From positions 1 to 64,000 of the forward strand of contig NZ_AQWM01000003.1 in NCBI RefSeq assembly GCF_000376105.1: a stretch of 64,000 nucleotides of DNA, written 5' to 3'. Position numbers and translations under genes: made by a program. This document shows, piece by piece, positions 1 to 9,477 of the stretch (positions within the stretch are counted from its first letter, which is position 1; every line of letters starts with the position of its first letter). The stretch is from Asticcacaulis benevestitus DSM 16100 = ATCC BAA-896. Lineage in GTDB: Bacteria > Pseudomonadota > Alphaproteobacteria > Caulobacterales > Caulobacteraceae. The notes under the pieces are model-generated. The model was not told the DNA's origin, made no database searches, and was given only the letters and a program-made list of their open reading frames with translations.

Positions 1-1413
1 ATTGTTCGACAGGCACACACGGCCGTCATCGAGGAAGCGCGTGAACGATGCCCAGCGCTTGAGCATGTAGTTCAGCGCCTTGGCCAGGTCACTCCCCTTC
101 GATAGCTTGGCGAGTTGGGCTTCCATATAAGGTTTGAGATCGTCTATCAGCGGTTTGCTCAGCTCTTGGCGGACCGCTTTGCGCTCCTCTGGTGGCTTCC
201 CATTGATGCCGCGCTCGATCTCGAACAGAGCATCGATGCGCTTGACCATCTCCAAGCCGATGGGAGAGATGACGACAGGCTTCTTGCCCTCGGCTTTGCG
301 GCGCGCGGCGGCTTCGTAATCGGCAACAGCAAAGAATGGTCGGCGGGCGTGGACCCAACAGGCAGCTTCATAGATCGGGCCGGGCTGCCTCGCCGGCAGA
401 TAGAGCTTATTGTAACCGGCATAAGCGTCGGCCTGGAATAATCCGGTCCAGGTCTTCAAGTGCAGAAGGGGATGCTCTTCTGTTCGGTCCCTTGAGTAAT
501 AAAACATCGCTGCGGGTGGAGACGTCCCTCCGAACGGTTTATCGTCCCGCACATAGCCCCATATCCGGCCTGTGATCGTGTGTCCTCTGGCTTGAACAGG
601 GATAGTCGTATCGTCGCCGTGAAGTCGCTCAGCTGCAAAGACATGGCGCTCAAGCGCACTGATCAATGGCTTTAGGGTCGCGCAGCATGCACCAACAGCG
701 TCGGCGGCCGTTGAGATCGAGATATCAACGCCTTCGTTCCGGTACTGGTCGAGCTGCCGATTGAGTGGCTTATGCTGACCAAACTTCTCGACGAGGATCA
801 TGGCCAGCAGGCTGGGGCTGGCCCAGGCGCGCGGAATGGCGTGGAACGGCGCCGGCGCCTGGCTGATCTTCTCGCAGTCCCGACAGCTGAACTTCTCGCG
901 CACGTATTGCAGGACGCGGAACTGACGGGGAATGACATCGAGGCTCTCGGTGATATCCTCGCCAAGCTTACGCAGGCGATCCCCACCGCAGCAGCCGCAA
1001 ACCACAGGCGACGGTACCAGAACACGCTCGCGCGGCAGATGGTCGGGGAATGGCTTCTTGACCGGCTTCTTGCGCTCGAAGCCGGCAACGTTTGTCGTCT
1101 TGGCGGCCAGGGCCTGGGAGATCAATTCGTCCTCGGTAGCGGTGGCTTCGATCTCTTCGAACTCGAACTCTTTCTGGTCGAGGAGCCGGGACTGGCGCTC
1201 GGAACGCCAGCCGCGCAGTTCGTTCTGCAGTTTGAAGATGACCAGATTCTGGTGCGTAATGGTCGCCAGATCGTCAGCGTTTTGAGCCTTGGCCACGGCC
1301 AGTTCGGCGTTCTTGACGTCCAATGCCGCCCGCGCGTCCGCCAGCTGCGCCTGAAGTGCGGCAATGGATTCTGGGGCATGATCCGACGCGGTTTCCATAC
1401 CGCATGGAATCAT
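1..1413 (-). CDS. tnpC: IS66 transposase TnpC, C-terminus cut by window edge
   Basis: DDE-type transposase of an IS66 element. Translation of the minus strand from 1413 (or the in-frame ATG at 1398, MIPCGMETASDHAPE versus METASDHAPE) is open to position 1. The order is an N-terminal coiled segment, a CGCC...CRDC zinc-finger-like region, then the catalytic core. Two of the three acidic residues are visible, in LHGDDTTIPV and FQADAYAGY. The third, the Glu following the VCLSNN stretch, would fall just past the left edge. About 470 codons are present; full-length family members are roughly 510-540. It starts 57 bp after tnpB. Confidence 0.93.
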   Translation of the reverse strand, partial: MIPCGMETASDHAPESIAALQAQLADARAALDVKNAELAVAKAQNADDLATITHQNLVIFKLQNELRGWRSERQSRLLDQKEFEFEEIEATATEDELISQALAAKTTNVAGFERKKPVKKPFPDHLPRERVLVPSPVVCGCCGGDRLRKLGEDITESLDVIPRQFRVLQYVREKFSCRDCEKISQAPAPFHAIPRAWASPSLLAMILVEKFGQHKPLNRQLDQYRNEGVDISISTAADAVGACCATLKPLISALERHVFAAERLHGDDTTIPVQARGHTITGRIWGYVRDDKPFGGTSPPAAMFYYSRDRTEEHPLLHLKTWTGLFQADAYAGYNKLYLPARQPGPIYEAACWVHARRPFFAVADYEAAARRKAEGKKPVVISPIGLEMVKRIDALFEIERGINGKPPEERKAVRQELSKPLIDDLKPYMEAQLAKLSKGSDLAKALNYMLKRWASFTRFLDDGRVCLSNN

Positions 1414-1469
1414 AAAACCCTTATTCTGTATAGGCTTTTTTGCAGATGGAGAGCCGTTTCTCGAGACCT

Positions 1470-1817
1470 TTAGCCCGCCGTCTCAGGCCGCCAGGTAATC
1501 TGCGGATTGCGCCAATCAATGCCTTCCAGCAGATAGCCGAGCTGACCGGCCGAGATGCTCACCGACCCGTCCCGAACGGCGGGCCAGATGAACTTGCCGC
1601 GTTCCAAACGCTTATAAAACAGACACGCGCCGACGCCGTCGTGCCAGATGATCTTGATCCGGTCACTGGCCCGGCCGCGGAAGACAAACAGGTGTCCGCG
1701 AAACGGATCCTGCTTGAGGACTTCCTGGACCATGAGCGCCAGGCGATTGAAGCCACAGCGCATATCGGTGTGCCCGGTAGCCAGCCATACGCGGACGTCG
1801 GAACGGATCGGTATCAT
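1470..1817 (-). CDS. tnpB: IS66 accessory protein TnpB
   Basis: 115 residues, the usual size of IS66 Orf2 (TnpB). The family signature is clear: [17 protein letters not shown] near the N-terminus, then [18 protein letters not shown] and [15 protein letters not shown]. TnpB is required together with TnpA and TnpC for IS66 transposition; its biochemical role is not well defined. The start overlaps the end of tnpA by 4 bp (ATGA), the common arrangement that suggests translational coupling. Confidence 0.95.
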   Translation of the reverse strand: MIPIRSDVRVWLATGHTDMRCGFNRLALMVQEVLKQDPFRGHLFVFRGRASDRIKIIWHDGVGACLFYKRLERGKFIWPAVRDGSVSISAGQLGYLLEGIDWRNPQITWRPETAG

Positions 1818-2167
1818 CGAAGGGCCCTCAACGCCGCCGCCACTAGTTCGGCGGACGCACCGGAAGAAATGCGCACGCGCGCTCCGCAGGGCATATCCAC
1901 CGAGATGTCAGCATCCGTACTTGCGGGAACCTCCTCGCTGACAGGTGACGATGACGTCACGATGGCTTCAACGAAGCCGACAGAGCCTGGCGCCTCCATC
2001 AGCTCCTTGCGCCAAGTGTAGATGCGGCTCGTTGAAACATCATATCGGCGGGCAACCTCTGACACGACAGCCCCGGGCCGAAACGCCTCGGCTAGGATCT
2101 CTGCCCGCAACCCGTCGGGCCAGGATCGGCGCCGCTCAGGCCCCGTCAGTATCATTGTTCGTGTCAT
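1814..2167 (-). CDS. tnpA: IS66 accessory protein TnpA (helix-turn-helix)
   Basis: 117 residues. The N-terminal half carries an IS3/IS66 Orf1-type helix-turn-helix (about residues 20-60, with [20 protein letters not shown]), which is expected to bind element DNA. The C-terminal half is a variable linker. It is the promoter-proximal gene of the element and overlaps tnpB by 4 bp. It is an accessory transposition protein, not the catalytic transposase. Confidence 0.93.
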   Translation of the reverse strand: MTRTMILTGPERRRSWPDGLRAEILAEAFRPGAVVSEVARRYDVSTSRIYTWRKELMEAPGSVGFVEAIVTSSSPVSEEVPASTDADISVDMPCGARVRISSGASAELVAAALRALR

Positions 2168-2271
2168 TTAACCGCTCGGAGTGCTCTTCAGACCGCTCCT
2201 AAGAGCGCGCTTAGCTGCACTCTGTCAGATCAAGCCCAATCAAAACAAGGCGGTCCTCGGCGTAGGGTTAC

Positions 2272-3019
2272 CAATGTACCAACGGACGTGCGTTTCAGTT
2301 TTGCCGCCTTGTCGCAACGCGGCGGCGCGACGGGATCGCATACCGATGGCTGGGGCATCAGCTTTTACGAACAAAAAGGCTGCCGCAGCCTCCATGATCC
2401 GAACCCCAGCGCGCACTCCGAGCTGGCGAAATTTATCCGCTCTTACCCGATCAAGAGCCTTATGGTCATAGCCCATGTGCGCAAGGCCAATCGCGGTCGG
2501 GTGGCGCTGGAAAACACCCATCCGTTTGGCCGCGAACTGTGGGGCAGCGCCTGGAGCTTTGCGCACAACGGCCAGCTCAAGGGCATAAAAACCCGCAAAC
2601 TGACCCATTACGCGCCCATCGGCACCACCGACAGCGAACACGCCTTTTGCTGGCTGCTCGACCGCCTGCGCACCCTCTATCCGCAGCGGCCCTCCGATCA
2701 CAAGCTCAGCCTGGCCATATCTGAACTGTTCGGGGATCTGCGCGAACTGGGCGTTTTCAATGCCCTGCTGAGCGACGGACGTTCACTCTATGCCAGTTGC
2801 TCGACCAAGCTGTGCTATGTCGAACGCCGCGCGCCCTTTGGCCAAGCCAGCCTGATCGACGAAGATCTTGAGGTCGACTTTGCTCAGGAAACGACGCCGA
2901 ACGACCGCGTCATTATCCTGGCGTCAACGCCGCTGACCCGCAATGAGATCTGGACACATGTGGCGCCCAAGACCACTCTAGTCGCCCGCAGAGGCGCAAT
3001 TGTGAAGTCTTTTGCCTAG
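2272..3019 (+). pseudogene. Class II glutamine amidotransferase remnant, 5' end removed by IS66
   Basis: The frame from 2273 reads NVPTDVRFSFAALSQRGG, then SHTDGWGISFYE, VIAHVRKAN and FAHNGQL. These are hallmarks of the YafJ-like GATase_4 proteins, normally about 255-270 residues. Such proteins begin Met-Cys-x-Leu-Leu-Gly, where Cys2 is the N-terminal nucleophile that hydrolyses glutamine. Here the frame abuts the IS66 terminus and the first roughly nine codons, including the Cys, are absent; they should sit beyond the other end of the element. A GTG at 2288 could start translation, but the product would lack the catalytic Cys. The rest is intact to the stop at 3019, so the insertion looks recent. 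Confidence 0.85.
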
Positions 3020-3063
3020 CCGGGCTTTATACTTCCGGAGGCCCCTAAGGAAAAAACAAAAAA

Positions 3064-3107
3064 AGACCCTGACGCTTTGCGGCGTCAGGGTTTCTTTATT
3101 GTTTTTT
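3064..3107 (+). terminator. Rho-independent terminator
   Basis: CCCTGACGC and GCGTCAGGG form a 9-bp stem with a 5-nt loop, followed by a T-rich tract (TTTCTTTATTGTTTTTT). It sits after the amidotransferase remnant and close to the 3' end of the convergent tRNA-Arg gene. Confidence 0.9.
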
Positions 3108-3109
3108 CG

Positions 3110-3186
3110 TGGCGCACTCGGAGCGATTCGAACGCCCGACCCTCAGATTCGTAGTCTGATGCTCTATCCAGCTGAGCTACGAGTGC
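3110..3186 (-). tRNA. tRNA-Arg (anticodon ACG)
   Basis: The minus-strand sequence folds as a standard cloverleaf: acceptor GCACTCG paired with CGAGTGC, discriminator G and an encoded CCA (3112-3110). The D-arm is AGCTCAGCTGGATAGAGCA, the anticodon loop CTACGAA (ACG, read as ICG after deamination), and the T-loop TTCGAAT. Length is 77 nt with CCA. It reads CGU/CGC/CGA arginine codons. Confidence 0.97.
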
Positions 3187-3393
3187 TTACCACATAAGTT
3201 CACCGCGTCGGCCCAACCTAGTGTCGGCAGTGCCTTGCAGCGAGGGGCGGACATTTAGTTGACCTGTTTCGATAAGGCAAGGCTTGATTGGCACTTTTCC
3301 ACCGATTTGATGTTTTTTTGTTGATCATCCTGTCGCAACCTCGCCAAACCCCTATATAAAACCGGCCATTGCTGCCCTTCAGGAGTACCCGCC

Positions 3394-5166
3394 GTGATCC
3401 ATACCCCCATGAAATCCCTGATTTTCACGGGGCTGGCTGTCCTTTTCACCTCCACCACGGCTTGCGCCACCCTTCCCACGCATGAAACCCCTCGCGTTCA
3501 GCCGATCGTCGTGGCCGCCGAACCGGAAGCGGCCCAGGCCGGCATGGATATCCTCAAACGTGGCGGCACCGCCGCTGACGCCGCCGTGGCGGTCCAGACC
3601 GTGCTGGGTCTTATGGAGCCGCAAAGCTCCGGCCTCGGCGGCGGCGCCTTCATGCTCTATTACGATGCCAAAACCGGCGAGATCACCGATTATAATGGCC
3701 GCGAGACCGCGCCGGCCGCCGCCACACCGGATCTCTTTATGGGCGCCGATGGCAAGCCGATAAGCTTTAGGGATGCGGTGCTTTCCGGCCGCGCCACCGG
3801 CGTGCCCGGCGCCATGCACCTGCTCGATCGCGCACAAAAAGACCATGGCAACCAGAGTTGGGACAGCCTTTTCAGCGCCGCCACCCAACTGGCCGATGAT
3901 GGCTTCCGCGTGACGCCGCGCCTCGGCAACTATCTGCAAAACGTCGACTTCCCGCAAAAACACACGGCTGACTTCATCGCCTATCTCGGGGATGGTCAGG
4001 GCGGCTACCGCAAGACCGGCGATATCCTCAAGAATCCGGCCTATGCCGGCAGCTTGCGCGCTTTGGCGGCCCAGCGTGGCGACACCTTCCGCAAAGGGCC
4101 GATCGCCGAGGCCATCGTCGCCAAGACCCACGAAGCACCGCTGGCCGGTGGCATGACCTTGGCCGACCTGAGCGGCTATCAGGTCAAGGCCAGCACCACC
4201 GCGACTTACGCCACGGTTGGCGGCTATGCCGGCAAGCCGGTCTGCATCACCTACCGCATCTATATCGTCTGTTCGAACAACACGCCTTCGGGCGGCATCG
4301 CGCTGTTGCAGGGTCTGAAGATCGCCGAATCGCAGCCACTGGACCAGTGGGGCGTGCACGATCCGCGCGCCTGGCAGGTGCTGATCGAGACCGAGCGCCT
4401 GATGTACGCCGACCGCGACCAGTATGAGGCCGATACGCCCCTCTTCAACCGTCAGCAGGACGCCTATCTCGACCCTGCCTATCTGAAAGCCCGCTCGGGC
4501 CTTATCAAGATCGGCACCGCTAACGCAGCACCCAAGGCCGGCGTGCTGCCGATGCAGGTAGCGCCGGACAGGACGCTGGAGCCTGCCGGCACCAGTCATT
4601 TCGTCATCCGCGATTCGTACGGCAATGTGCTGACCATGACGACGACGGTGGAGAGCTATTTCGGCACCGGCCGCATGGTGGGCGGCTTCTTCCTCAACAA
4701 TCAACTCACCGACTTCTCGTTTAGCCCGCAGACGGACGATGGCCTGCCGGTGGCCAACAGCGTGGCCGGGGGCAAGCACCCGCGCTCGTCCATGAGCCCG
4801 GTGATCGTGTTTGATCAAACCGGCAAGACGGTGATCGCGGCGGTCGGCTCGCCGGGCGGCTCGGCTATCCTGTCCTATAATCTCAAGGTGCTGATCGCCG
4901 TGCTCGATTGGAAGCTCTCGATGCAGGACGCCATCAACCTGCCCAATGTGGTGTCGCGCGGCAACAGCATCCGTGTCGAGCGTGCCCGCATGGAGCCTGC
5001 GGTCTGGGACGGCTTGACAGCGATGGGCTATACACTCACCGCCACCAATGGCGAAGAATCAGGCCTGAACGGTATCCTGCGCCAGCCGGACGGCACCTTT
5101 GACGGCGGCAGCGATCCACGCCGCGAAGGAGTTGTTATAAAGAGCCCTCAAGCAGCGAAGCGGTAG
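3394..5166 (+). CDS. ggt: Gamma-glutamyltransferase
   Basis: 590-residue GGT that cleaves the gamma-glutamyl bond of glutathione and related compounds. The N-terminus ([20 protein letters not shown] after a short lead) is an export signal, possibly lipoprotein type, so it should act in the periplasm. The precursor splits autocatalytically before a threonine; here the site is T400 in [11 protein letters not shown], followed by the Gly-Asn of [10 protein letters not shown]. Other family motifs are [21 protein letters not shown] and the glycine-rich GSPGGSAI. The GTG at 3394 is chosen because AGGAG (3381-3385) lies 8 nt upstream; an ATG at 3409 is possible. The sirtuin gene follows after 10 bp. 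Confidence 0.95.
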   Translation: MIHTPMKSLIFTGLAVLFTSTTACATLPTHETPRVQPIVVAAEPEAAQAGMDILKRGGTAADAAVAVQTVLGLMEPQSSGLGGGAFMLYYDAKTGEITDYNGRETAPAAATPDLFMGADGKPISFRDAVLSGRATGVPGAMHLLDRAQKDHGNQSWDSLFSAATQLADDGFRVTPRLGNYLQNVDFPQKHTADFIAYLGDGQGGYRKTGDILKNPAYAGSLRALAAQRGDTFRKGPIAEAIVAKTHEAPLAGGMTLADLSGYQVKASTTATYATVGGYAGKPVCITYRIYIVCSNNTPSGGIALLQGLKIAESQPLDQWGVHDPRAWQVLIETERLMYADRDQYEADTPLFNRQQDAYLDPAYLKARSGLIKIGTANAAPKAGVLPMQVAPDRTLEPAGTSHFVIRDSYGNVLTMTTTVESYFGTGRMVGGFFLNNQLTDFSFSPQTDDGLPVANSVAGGKHPRSSMSPVIVFDQTGKTVIAAVGSPGGSAILSYNLKVLIAVLDWKLSMQDAINLPNVVSRGNSIRVERARMEPAVWDGLTAMGYTLTATNGEESGLNGILRQPDGTFDGGSDPRREGVVIKSPQAAKR

Positions 5167-5176
5167 GGCAAAGAAA

Positions 5177-5863
5177 ATGAATATCGTCATCCTGACCGGC
5201 GCCGGCATTTCAGCGGAATCGGGCGTGCCAACCTTCCGTGCTTCTGATGGGCTATGGTGCGGCCATCGCGTCGAAGCCGTGGCGACACCAGAGGGGTTCG
5301 AGGCCGATCCGGCCCTGGTGCAGGATTTCTATAACCAGCGCCGCCGCCAACTGGCAGAGGTTAGGCCCAATGCCGCCCATCATGCGCTGGCGCGGCTGGC
5401 CGCGGAATGGACGAAGGGCGACGTCTTGCTGGTGACGCAGAATGTCGATGACCTGCACGACCGCGCCTATGCCGAACACGGGCTGGATGGCGCGAACCTT
5501 ATCCATATGCACGGTGAACTGCTCAAGGCCCGCCACGTAGATACCGGCGCGGTGCAGGACTGGCATACCGACATCCCGGTCGAATCGGCGTTGCGTCCAC
5601 ATATCGTCTGGTTCGGTGAAATGCCGCTGGCCATGCCGCGGATCGATCGCGCGCTTGCTGCCTGCGATCTGTTTCTCTCCATCGGCACGTCCGGCAATGT
5701 TTATCCGGCAGCCGGCTTCGTATCGGCCGCGCGCCAGGCCGGCGCCCATACGGTCGAGCTTAATCTCGAACCGTCACTGGGCCACAGCCTGTTTCAGGAA
5801 AAGATACTGGGCCCAGCCACGCAGGTGGTGCCAGATTATATAGGGCGGCTTCTGTCGCAATAA
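5177..5863 (+). CDS. cobB: NAD-dependent protein deacylase (CobB-type sirtuin), no zinc cysteines
   Basis: 228 residues, class III sirtuin size. NAD-binding motifs are [14 protein letters not shown] (8-21), [11 protein letters not shown] and the catalytic-His motif [17 protein letters not shown] and LNLEPS complete the Rossmann part. The four cysteines that hold zinc in most sirtuins (two CxxC pairs after HGEL) are missing: that stretch reads [20 protein letters not shown]. It should remove acyl groups from lysines using NAD. Its start is 10 bp after ggt, so the two are likely cotranscribed. Identity of the family is sure; acyl preference is not. Confidence 0.92.
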   Translation: MNIVILTGAGISAESGVPTFRASDGLWCGHRVEAVATPEGFEADPALVQDFYNQRRRQLAEVRPNAAHHALARLAAEWTKGDVLLVTQNVDDLHDRAYAEHGLDGANLIHMHGELLKARHVDTGAVQDWHTDIPVESALRPHIVWFGEMPLAMPRIDRALAACDLFLSIGTSGNVYPAAGFVSAARQAGAHTVELNLEPSLGHSLFQEKILGPATQVVPDYIGRLLSQ

Positions 5864-5874
5864 TGGCGACAAAC

Positions 5875-5902
5875 TTGACTTTCCTAGCGGCAGATATAGA
5901 TT
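5875..5902 (+). promoter_or_regulatory. Probable parDE promoter
   Basis: TTGACT (5875-5880) is followed 16 bp later by TAGATT (5897-5902), and AAGGAG (5909-5914) sits 7 nt before the parD ATG. This gives the toxin-antitoxin pair its own promoter downstream of cobB. ParD-type antitoxins usually repress such promoters. Confidence 0.55.
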
Positions 5903-5921
5903 ATCGCCAAGGAGACTCGTC

Positions 5922-6209
5922 ATGATTTCTGACCGTATCAATGCTCGTCTGTCGGCCCCTTTGGCGAAATTTGTCGCGCGCATGGTCGGCGAAGACGGCC
6001 TCTACGAAACGCCCAGCGAATATATCCGCGATCTTATTCGCCGAGACATGGAAAAGCGGAACGACATCGAGATGCAGGCCAATCAGCTCGGTGAAGCCGT
6101 CTTGCAAGGCTATCGTGACATCAGTGCTGGCCGATATATCGACTCTATGGGTGACTTCAAAAGTGATATGGCGCTGTTTGAAAAGCGCGAAGCCGAAGGC
6201 TGGAAGTAG
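5922..6209 (+). CDS. parD: ParD-family antitoxin
   Basis: 95 residues. The N-terminal half has the ribbon-helix-helix pattern of CopG/ParD proteins (SDRINARLSAPLAKFVARMV...YETPSEYIRDLIRRDMEKR), which binds operator DNA as a dimer. The C-terminal half (about 50-95) is the flexible part expected to wrap the toxin. AAGGAG is 7 nt upstream of the ATG. Its stop overlaps the GTG start of the toxin by one base, the coupling typical of parDE. Confidence 0.9.
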   Translation: MISDRINARLSAPLAKFVARMVGEDGLYETPSEYIRDLIRRDMEKRNDIEMQANQLGEAVLQGYRDISAGRYIDSMGDFKSDMALFEKREAEGWK

Positions 6210-6553
6210 TGTCAGCCAAATATCGCCTGTCACGTCGTGCCTTGGCGGACCCGCGTCACATCTTCAACCATTCGACGGAAAGATGGGGAGAGGCACGCGC
6301 CAATCTCTATATTCAAGCTTTATACGAGACGTTTGGAAAAATCGCTGCCGCGCCTGACCTGGGTGTAAAACGGCAAAAACGCGCCTGGCCCTTCTTGATG
6401 ATCGAGGCACAACAGCACTTTATCATTTATGACGTCACGCCGGATGCCGTACTCATCCTGACGATCCAGCATCAAAGACGTGACATTGAGCGCCTGATCC
6501 AAGCCATGCGTCCGGATTTACTGCAAGACATAGCTAAACTCAGCTCACACTAA
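6209..6553 (+). CDS. parE: ParE/RelE-superfamily toxin
   Basis: 114 residues. It fits the ParE/RelE fold: an N-terminal RLSRRALADPRHIFNHSTERWG, central YETFGKIAAAPDLGVKR, and C-terminal HFIIYDVTPDAVLILTIQHQRRDIERLI. ParE toxins poison DNA gyrase, but the target here is assumed from the family. The start is a GTG at 6209 overlapping the parD stop. The 3' end overlaps the convergent gene at 6540 by 14 bp. Confidence 0.88.
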   Translation: MSAKYRLSRRALADPRHIFNHSTERWGEARANLYIQALYETFGKIAAAPDLGVKRQKRAWPFLMIEAQQHFIIYDVTPDAVLILTIQHQRRDIERLIQAMRPDLLQDIAKLSSH

Positions 6554-7061
6554 GCGAGCGGCACCCCAGACTTTCAAAGCGCATCAAGAGGTCGGCCAGG
6601 GCCGTGATCGGCGCGGTGCCGAAATCGACCGACACCCCCGCCTCATCGACCCGCAGCGAATGGATGCAGGCGGAGAAGCGTGTATCGGGATCGAAGGTCG
6701 TCTCTTCCGGATCGAACCAGGTCTCGAACCACTCGCTGAAATCATCGCCTGACACGGCCTTATCGCCGGCCTTGATGGTGATATCGTCCCAAACCAGCCG
6801 GCTGATGACCATATCCATATCACCGAGCGTGACCTCAATCGTATCGAAGGTCACTTCTTCCTCGGATTGCAGTTCGAGCATCTCGCCGTCTGTGGCGTAA
6901 TCAGCGCAATAATAGTTGCGATAAAAGCCACCCTCTTCCGGCACTTCCAGCTTAAGCTCGATCGCGCCTTTTTCGGACAAGGTCCGCTGCTTGTCGACAA
7001 AGGTGGCGAACTGTTCGAGATAACTATCCCGCGCCAGTTCCAGTAAATCCTCGAATTCCAA
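6540..7061 (-). CDS. Hypothetical acidic protein
   Basis: 173 residues, strongly acidic, no signal peptide and no membrane segment. A short N-terminal helix (MEFEDLLELARDSYLEQFATFVDKQR) precedes a beta-rich body containing FYRNYYCADYATDGEMLEL and WDDITIKAGDKAVSGDDFSEWFETWFDPEE. I do not recognise the family. It lies 19 bp downstream of the sensor kinase gene on the same strand, so it is probably expressed with it; a role in that pathway is only a guess from position. Confidence 0.7.
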   Translation of the reverse strand: MEFEDLLELARDSYLEQFATFVDKQRTLSEKGAIELKLEVPEEGGFYRNYYCADYATDGEMLELQSEEEVTFDTIEVTLGDMDMVISRLVWDDITIKAGDKAVSGDDFSEWFETWFDPEETTFDPDTRFSACIHSLRVDEAGVSVDFGTAPITALADLLMRFESLGCRSLSVS

Positions 7062-7080
7062 ACTCTACTCCGTCAGATTT

Positions 7081-8673
7081 TTACGGTTTTAGGGGCAGGC
7101 GCACCTCGAAGGTCGTGCCTTCGGCGCCGCTGCTGACCAGCCGGACATCACCGCCATGCAGTTGCGCCAGTTCGCGCGCGATGGCAAGCCCAAGGCCCGA
7201 ACCGCCGGGCGTGGTGCTGGAGGTAAAGGGCTGAAACAGCTTGTCGCGCAGCTTCTCCGGAATGCCGGGGCCATTGTCGTTAACGATCAAAAGCACCTCT
7301 TCCGAGGTCTTCACCGCCGTCAGGGTCAGGCGCCCGCGTGCCTTGCGGTTCGGCTGAAGCTCAATAGCCTGACGGGCGTTGCGCATCAGATTGACCAGCA
7401 GACGGTGCAGTTGTTCCGGATCGGCTTCGAGATTGAAGCCCTTGGCCACCTTCGAGATGAAGCGCACTGCTTCCGGCCCCTGCGTCGCCAGCCCAAGGCC
7501 GGCGTCTTCCGCGGCCGCCTCAGCCAGCGCTTTCAGCTTGACGATCTGGATCTGCGGCGTCTGCTCATCGGACTTGCCGTAGGTCAGCACGTTTTGCGCC
7601 AGCGCCACAGCGCGATCGAGCGCGCGCTCCAGACGCGGCAAGGCCTTGGCCACGATCGGGTCGGCCGAATTGGCCAGCCGGTCCGAGGCCATCTGCGCCG
7701 AGGTCAGCATGTTGCGCAGGTCGTGATTGATCTTGGACACCGCCTGGCCGAGCGCCGCCAGCCGTGCCCGCGAGCGCAGAGCCTGACGCACCTCTTCCTG
7801 CATCGAGGCCAGTTCGGCTTCAATATGGCCGATCTCGTTGAGCTGGCCGGAGGGCCGGGTGACCGTCACGTCTTCCGGATTGGTCTTGAAGCGCTGGATC
7901 GCCTGGGTCAGATTCTGGATAGGGCGGACGATAAAGACGGACAGGGCGACGAAGACCAGAAAGCCGGCGAGAAAGGAAATACTGAGTGACACACGCAGCA
8001 TGCTGAGCAGGCTGGCCTTGAGATAGGCTTTAAGCGGATCGGCCTTGACCACGATCTCGATCACCTCGCCAGACCGCACGCGCGGCTTGGCGACAATGTG
8101 CAGCAGCCGATCGGGCTGGCCCATGAAGGTCTCCCACGGCGCCCACAGATAGGTAATGTCGTGCCATATGTTGGTGTGGGTCTGGCGCAGATCCATCACC
8201 TTTTCCGGCACCACCACATTCTGATCGAACAGCACATAATCGCGCACGCCCTCATTCTGGATGGCGAGATAGAGCACGCCGGCGCTCTTGCGCAGCTGCG
8301 ACGACACCGGCCTGGACACAGCGTTCTTTTCCGAGGTGTCGACCGCCTGCGAGGTCAGTTCGGCCTGACGCACCCGATCGGTAAGCCAGCGCTCCTGATC
8401 GGAGGCGAGCGAGGGAATCAGAATCACGATTTCAACGATCATCACGAAGACGAAGGTCAGGATCAGCAATTGTCCGGACAGGCTGAGCAGGAAGTTGCGC
8501 GCCAGATTAAAGGCCATCATGCCGTATTTCAGCGAAAAAGCGGCCACTATAGAGAGGGCGTGCGCCAACCGTTCGGCATAGAAGCCCTCACGGCGTATCA
8601 CCTTGAGAGTCTTTGCCCGCCTGTCGGATGCGTCTGATTTGCCCTGATCGAACACGTAAACCTTTGGCTTCAC
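7081..8673 (-). CDS. Membrane sensor histidine kinase
   Basis: 530 residues. Order of parts: cytoplasmic N-terminus, transmembrane segment (about 65-90), periplasmic sensing region (about 90-215), second transmembrane segment (about 225-250, [16 protein letters not shown]), HAMP linker, dimerization/phosphoacceptor helix with the His in [10 protein letters not shown], then the HATPase domain (N box [14 protein letters not shown]1 [11 protein letters not shown]2 SGLGLAIA). No receiver domain and no adjacent response regulator, so the partner is unknown. It ends 19 bp before the hypothetical gene at 7061. Confidence 0.92.
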   Translation of the reverse strand: MKPKVYVFDQGKSDASDRRAKTLKVIRREGFYAERLAHALSIVAAFSLKYGMMAFNLARNFLLSLSGQLLILTFVFVMIVEIVILIPSLASDQERWLTDRVRQAELTSQAVDTSEKNAVSRPVSSQLRKSAGVLYLAIQNEGVRDYVLFDQNVVVPEKVMDLRQTHTNIWHDITYLWAPWETFMGQPDRLLHIVAKPRVRSGEVIEIVVKADPLKAYLKASLLSMLRVSLSISFLAGFLVFVALSVFIVRPIQNLTQAIQRFKTNPEDVTVTRPSGQLNEIGHIEAELASMQEEVRQALRSRARLAALGQAVSKINHDLRNMLTSAQMASDRLANSADPIVAKALPRLERALDRAVALAQNVLTYGKSDEQTPQIQIVKLKALAEAAAEDAGLGLATQGPEAVRFISKVAKGFNLEADPEQLHRLLVNLMRNARQAIELQPNRKARGRLTLTAVKTSEEVLLIVNDNGPGIPEKLRDKLFQPFTSSTTPGGSGLGLAIARELAQLHGGDVRLVSSGAEGTTFEVRLPLKP

Positions 8674-8834
8674 TACTGCTTCGTTGTATATATAGCAGAA
8701 TTACGTCGCAACCGCTTCATTTTAGCCAAAGCGCCCTAAATATTATTGACAAGCGTCTCTGGCCGGACTATCCACGCGCCTCTTTACGCAATTCCGGCCC
8801 TCGAAGGGGCCCGCTACACCAATCGGAGCCCCCT

Positions 8835-8975
8835 ATGGGAACGAAACGTACCTATCAGCCGAGCCGCCTTGTGCGCAAGCGCCGCCACGGCTACCGCACC
8901 CGCATGGCCACCAAGAACGGCCAAAAGATCGTTGCGCGCCGCCGCGCCAAGGGTCGCAAGCGCCTGACGGCCTAA
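8835..8975 (+). CDS. rpmH: 50S ribosomal protein L34
   Basis: 46-residue ribosomal protein with the unmistakable [26 protein letters not shown] and [11 protein letters not shown] pattern. The ATG at 8835 is chosen to match the family N-terminus ([10 protein letters not shown]); the same frame extends further upstream but is not coding. First gene of the conserved rpmH-rnpA-yidC order. A strong terminator follows it. Confidence 0.98.
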   Translation: MGTKRTYQPSRLVRKRRHGYRTRMATKNGQKIVARRRAKGRKRLTA

Positions 8976-9002
8976 TCGCGTCAACGCACTGCTGAATTTT
9001 AA

Positions 9003-9040
9003 GAAGAGTCCTTAAGTTGCTTAAGGACTCTTCTTGTATT
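9003..9040 (+). terminator. Terminator between rpmH and rnpA
   Basis: A perfect 14-bp stem, GAAGAGTCCTTAAG (9003-9016) and CTTAAGGACTCTTC (9020-9033), with a TTG loop and a TTGTATTT tail. It would end or attenuate transcripts after rpmH, lowering rnpA-yidC expression relative to L34. Confidence 0.88.
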
Positions 9041-9069
9041 TCCGGCATAGGGCACCACATCAGCATCCA

Positions 9070-9477
9070 ATGATTCCCCGCCTCAAAATCCGCGCAGAGT
9101 TTCTGGCCGCCGCCAAGGCCGCCTATCAGGCCCGCCCCGGCGTGGTCGTGCAGGCAAAGACGCGCGAGGACGATGCGATCAAGGTCGGCTTTACCGCCAC
9201 CAAAAAGATCGGCAATGCCGTTGTGCGCAACCGGGCCAAGCGCCGCCTGCGCGAAGCCGCCGAGGTCATGATTCCCCAATTTGGCCGCCCCGGCCACGAT
9301 TATGTGCTGATCGCCCGCGCCGATACGGTTTCGCGCGATTGGAATGCTTTACTTGACGATGTCAAAGCCGCCCTGATAAGGCTCGCTGCGAAGTCAGTGG
9401 CGCGCCCCAAGGCCCCCATAACCACAGACGTCATAAAGTCCGAAGATACTCCTCAGGAAACAAAGACCGTTCGATGA
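9070..9477 (+). CDS. rnpA: Ribonuclease P protein component
   Basis: 135 residues. The protein subunit of RNase P, which helps the RNA subunit cut 5' leaders from pre-tRNAs. The RNR signature is present as NAVVRNRAKRRLREAA (about residues 56-71), with FTATKKIG just before it. ATG 9070 is chosen; an upstream TTG would lie inside the rpmH terminator. The last four bases overlap yidC (ATGA). The C-terminal about 25 residues are a variable tail. Confidence 0.95.
   Translation: MIPRLKIRAEFLAAAKAAYQARPGVVVQAKTREDDAIKVGFTATKKIGNAVVRNRAKRRLREAAEVMIPQFGRPGHDYVLIARADTVSRDWNALLDDVKAALIRLAAKSVARPKAPITTDVIKSEDTPQETKTVR

Larger units (their letters stand above)
1..2271 (-). mobile_element. IS66-family insertion sequence, left part outside window
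   Basis: Three minus-strand genes in the order tnpA, tnpB, tnpC are the standard IS66 set. The inner boundary is placed at 2271 because reading inward on the minus strand the sequence begins GTAACCCTACGCCGAGG, and IS66 termini usually start GTAA. Just outside, from 2272, an unrelated plus-strand protein frame resumes. The leftover 104 bp between this end and tnpA fits the family. The other terminus and the direct repeat lie off the left edge; the expected 8-bp target duplicate on this side would be CAATGTAC (2272-2279). No stop codon or frameshift is seen in the three genes, so the element may be active. Confidence 0.88.

Noticed and set aside
2251-2275. Apparent Leu-Gly codons before the amidotransferase frame, suggesting a simple frameshift
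   Set aside because: The GTAA-type IS66 terminus at 2271 explains the break better; the match upstream is inside the element.
3379-4818. Long minus-strand open frame opposite ggt
   Set aside because: Shadow of a GC-rich gene: the plus strand has a complete, motif-bearing GGT, while the antisense product has no family pattern.
9034-9069. Upstream TTG start for rnpA
   Set aside because: It lies in the tail of the rpmH terminator and gives residues not found in RnpA.
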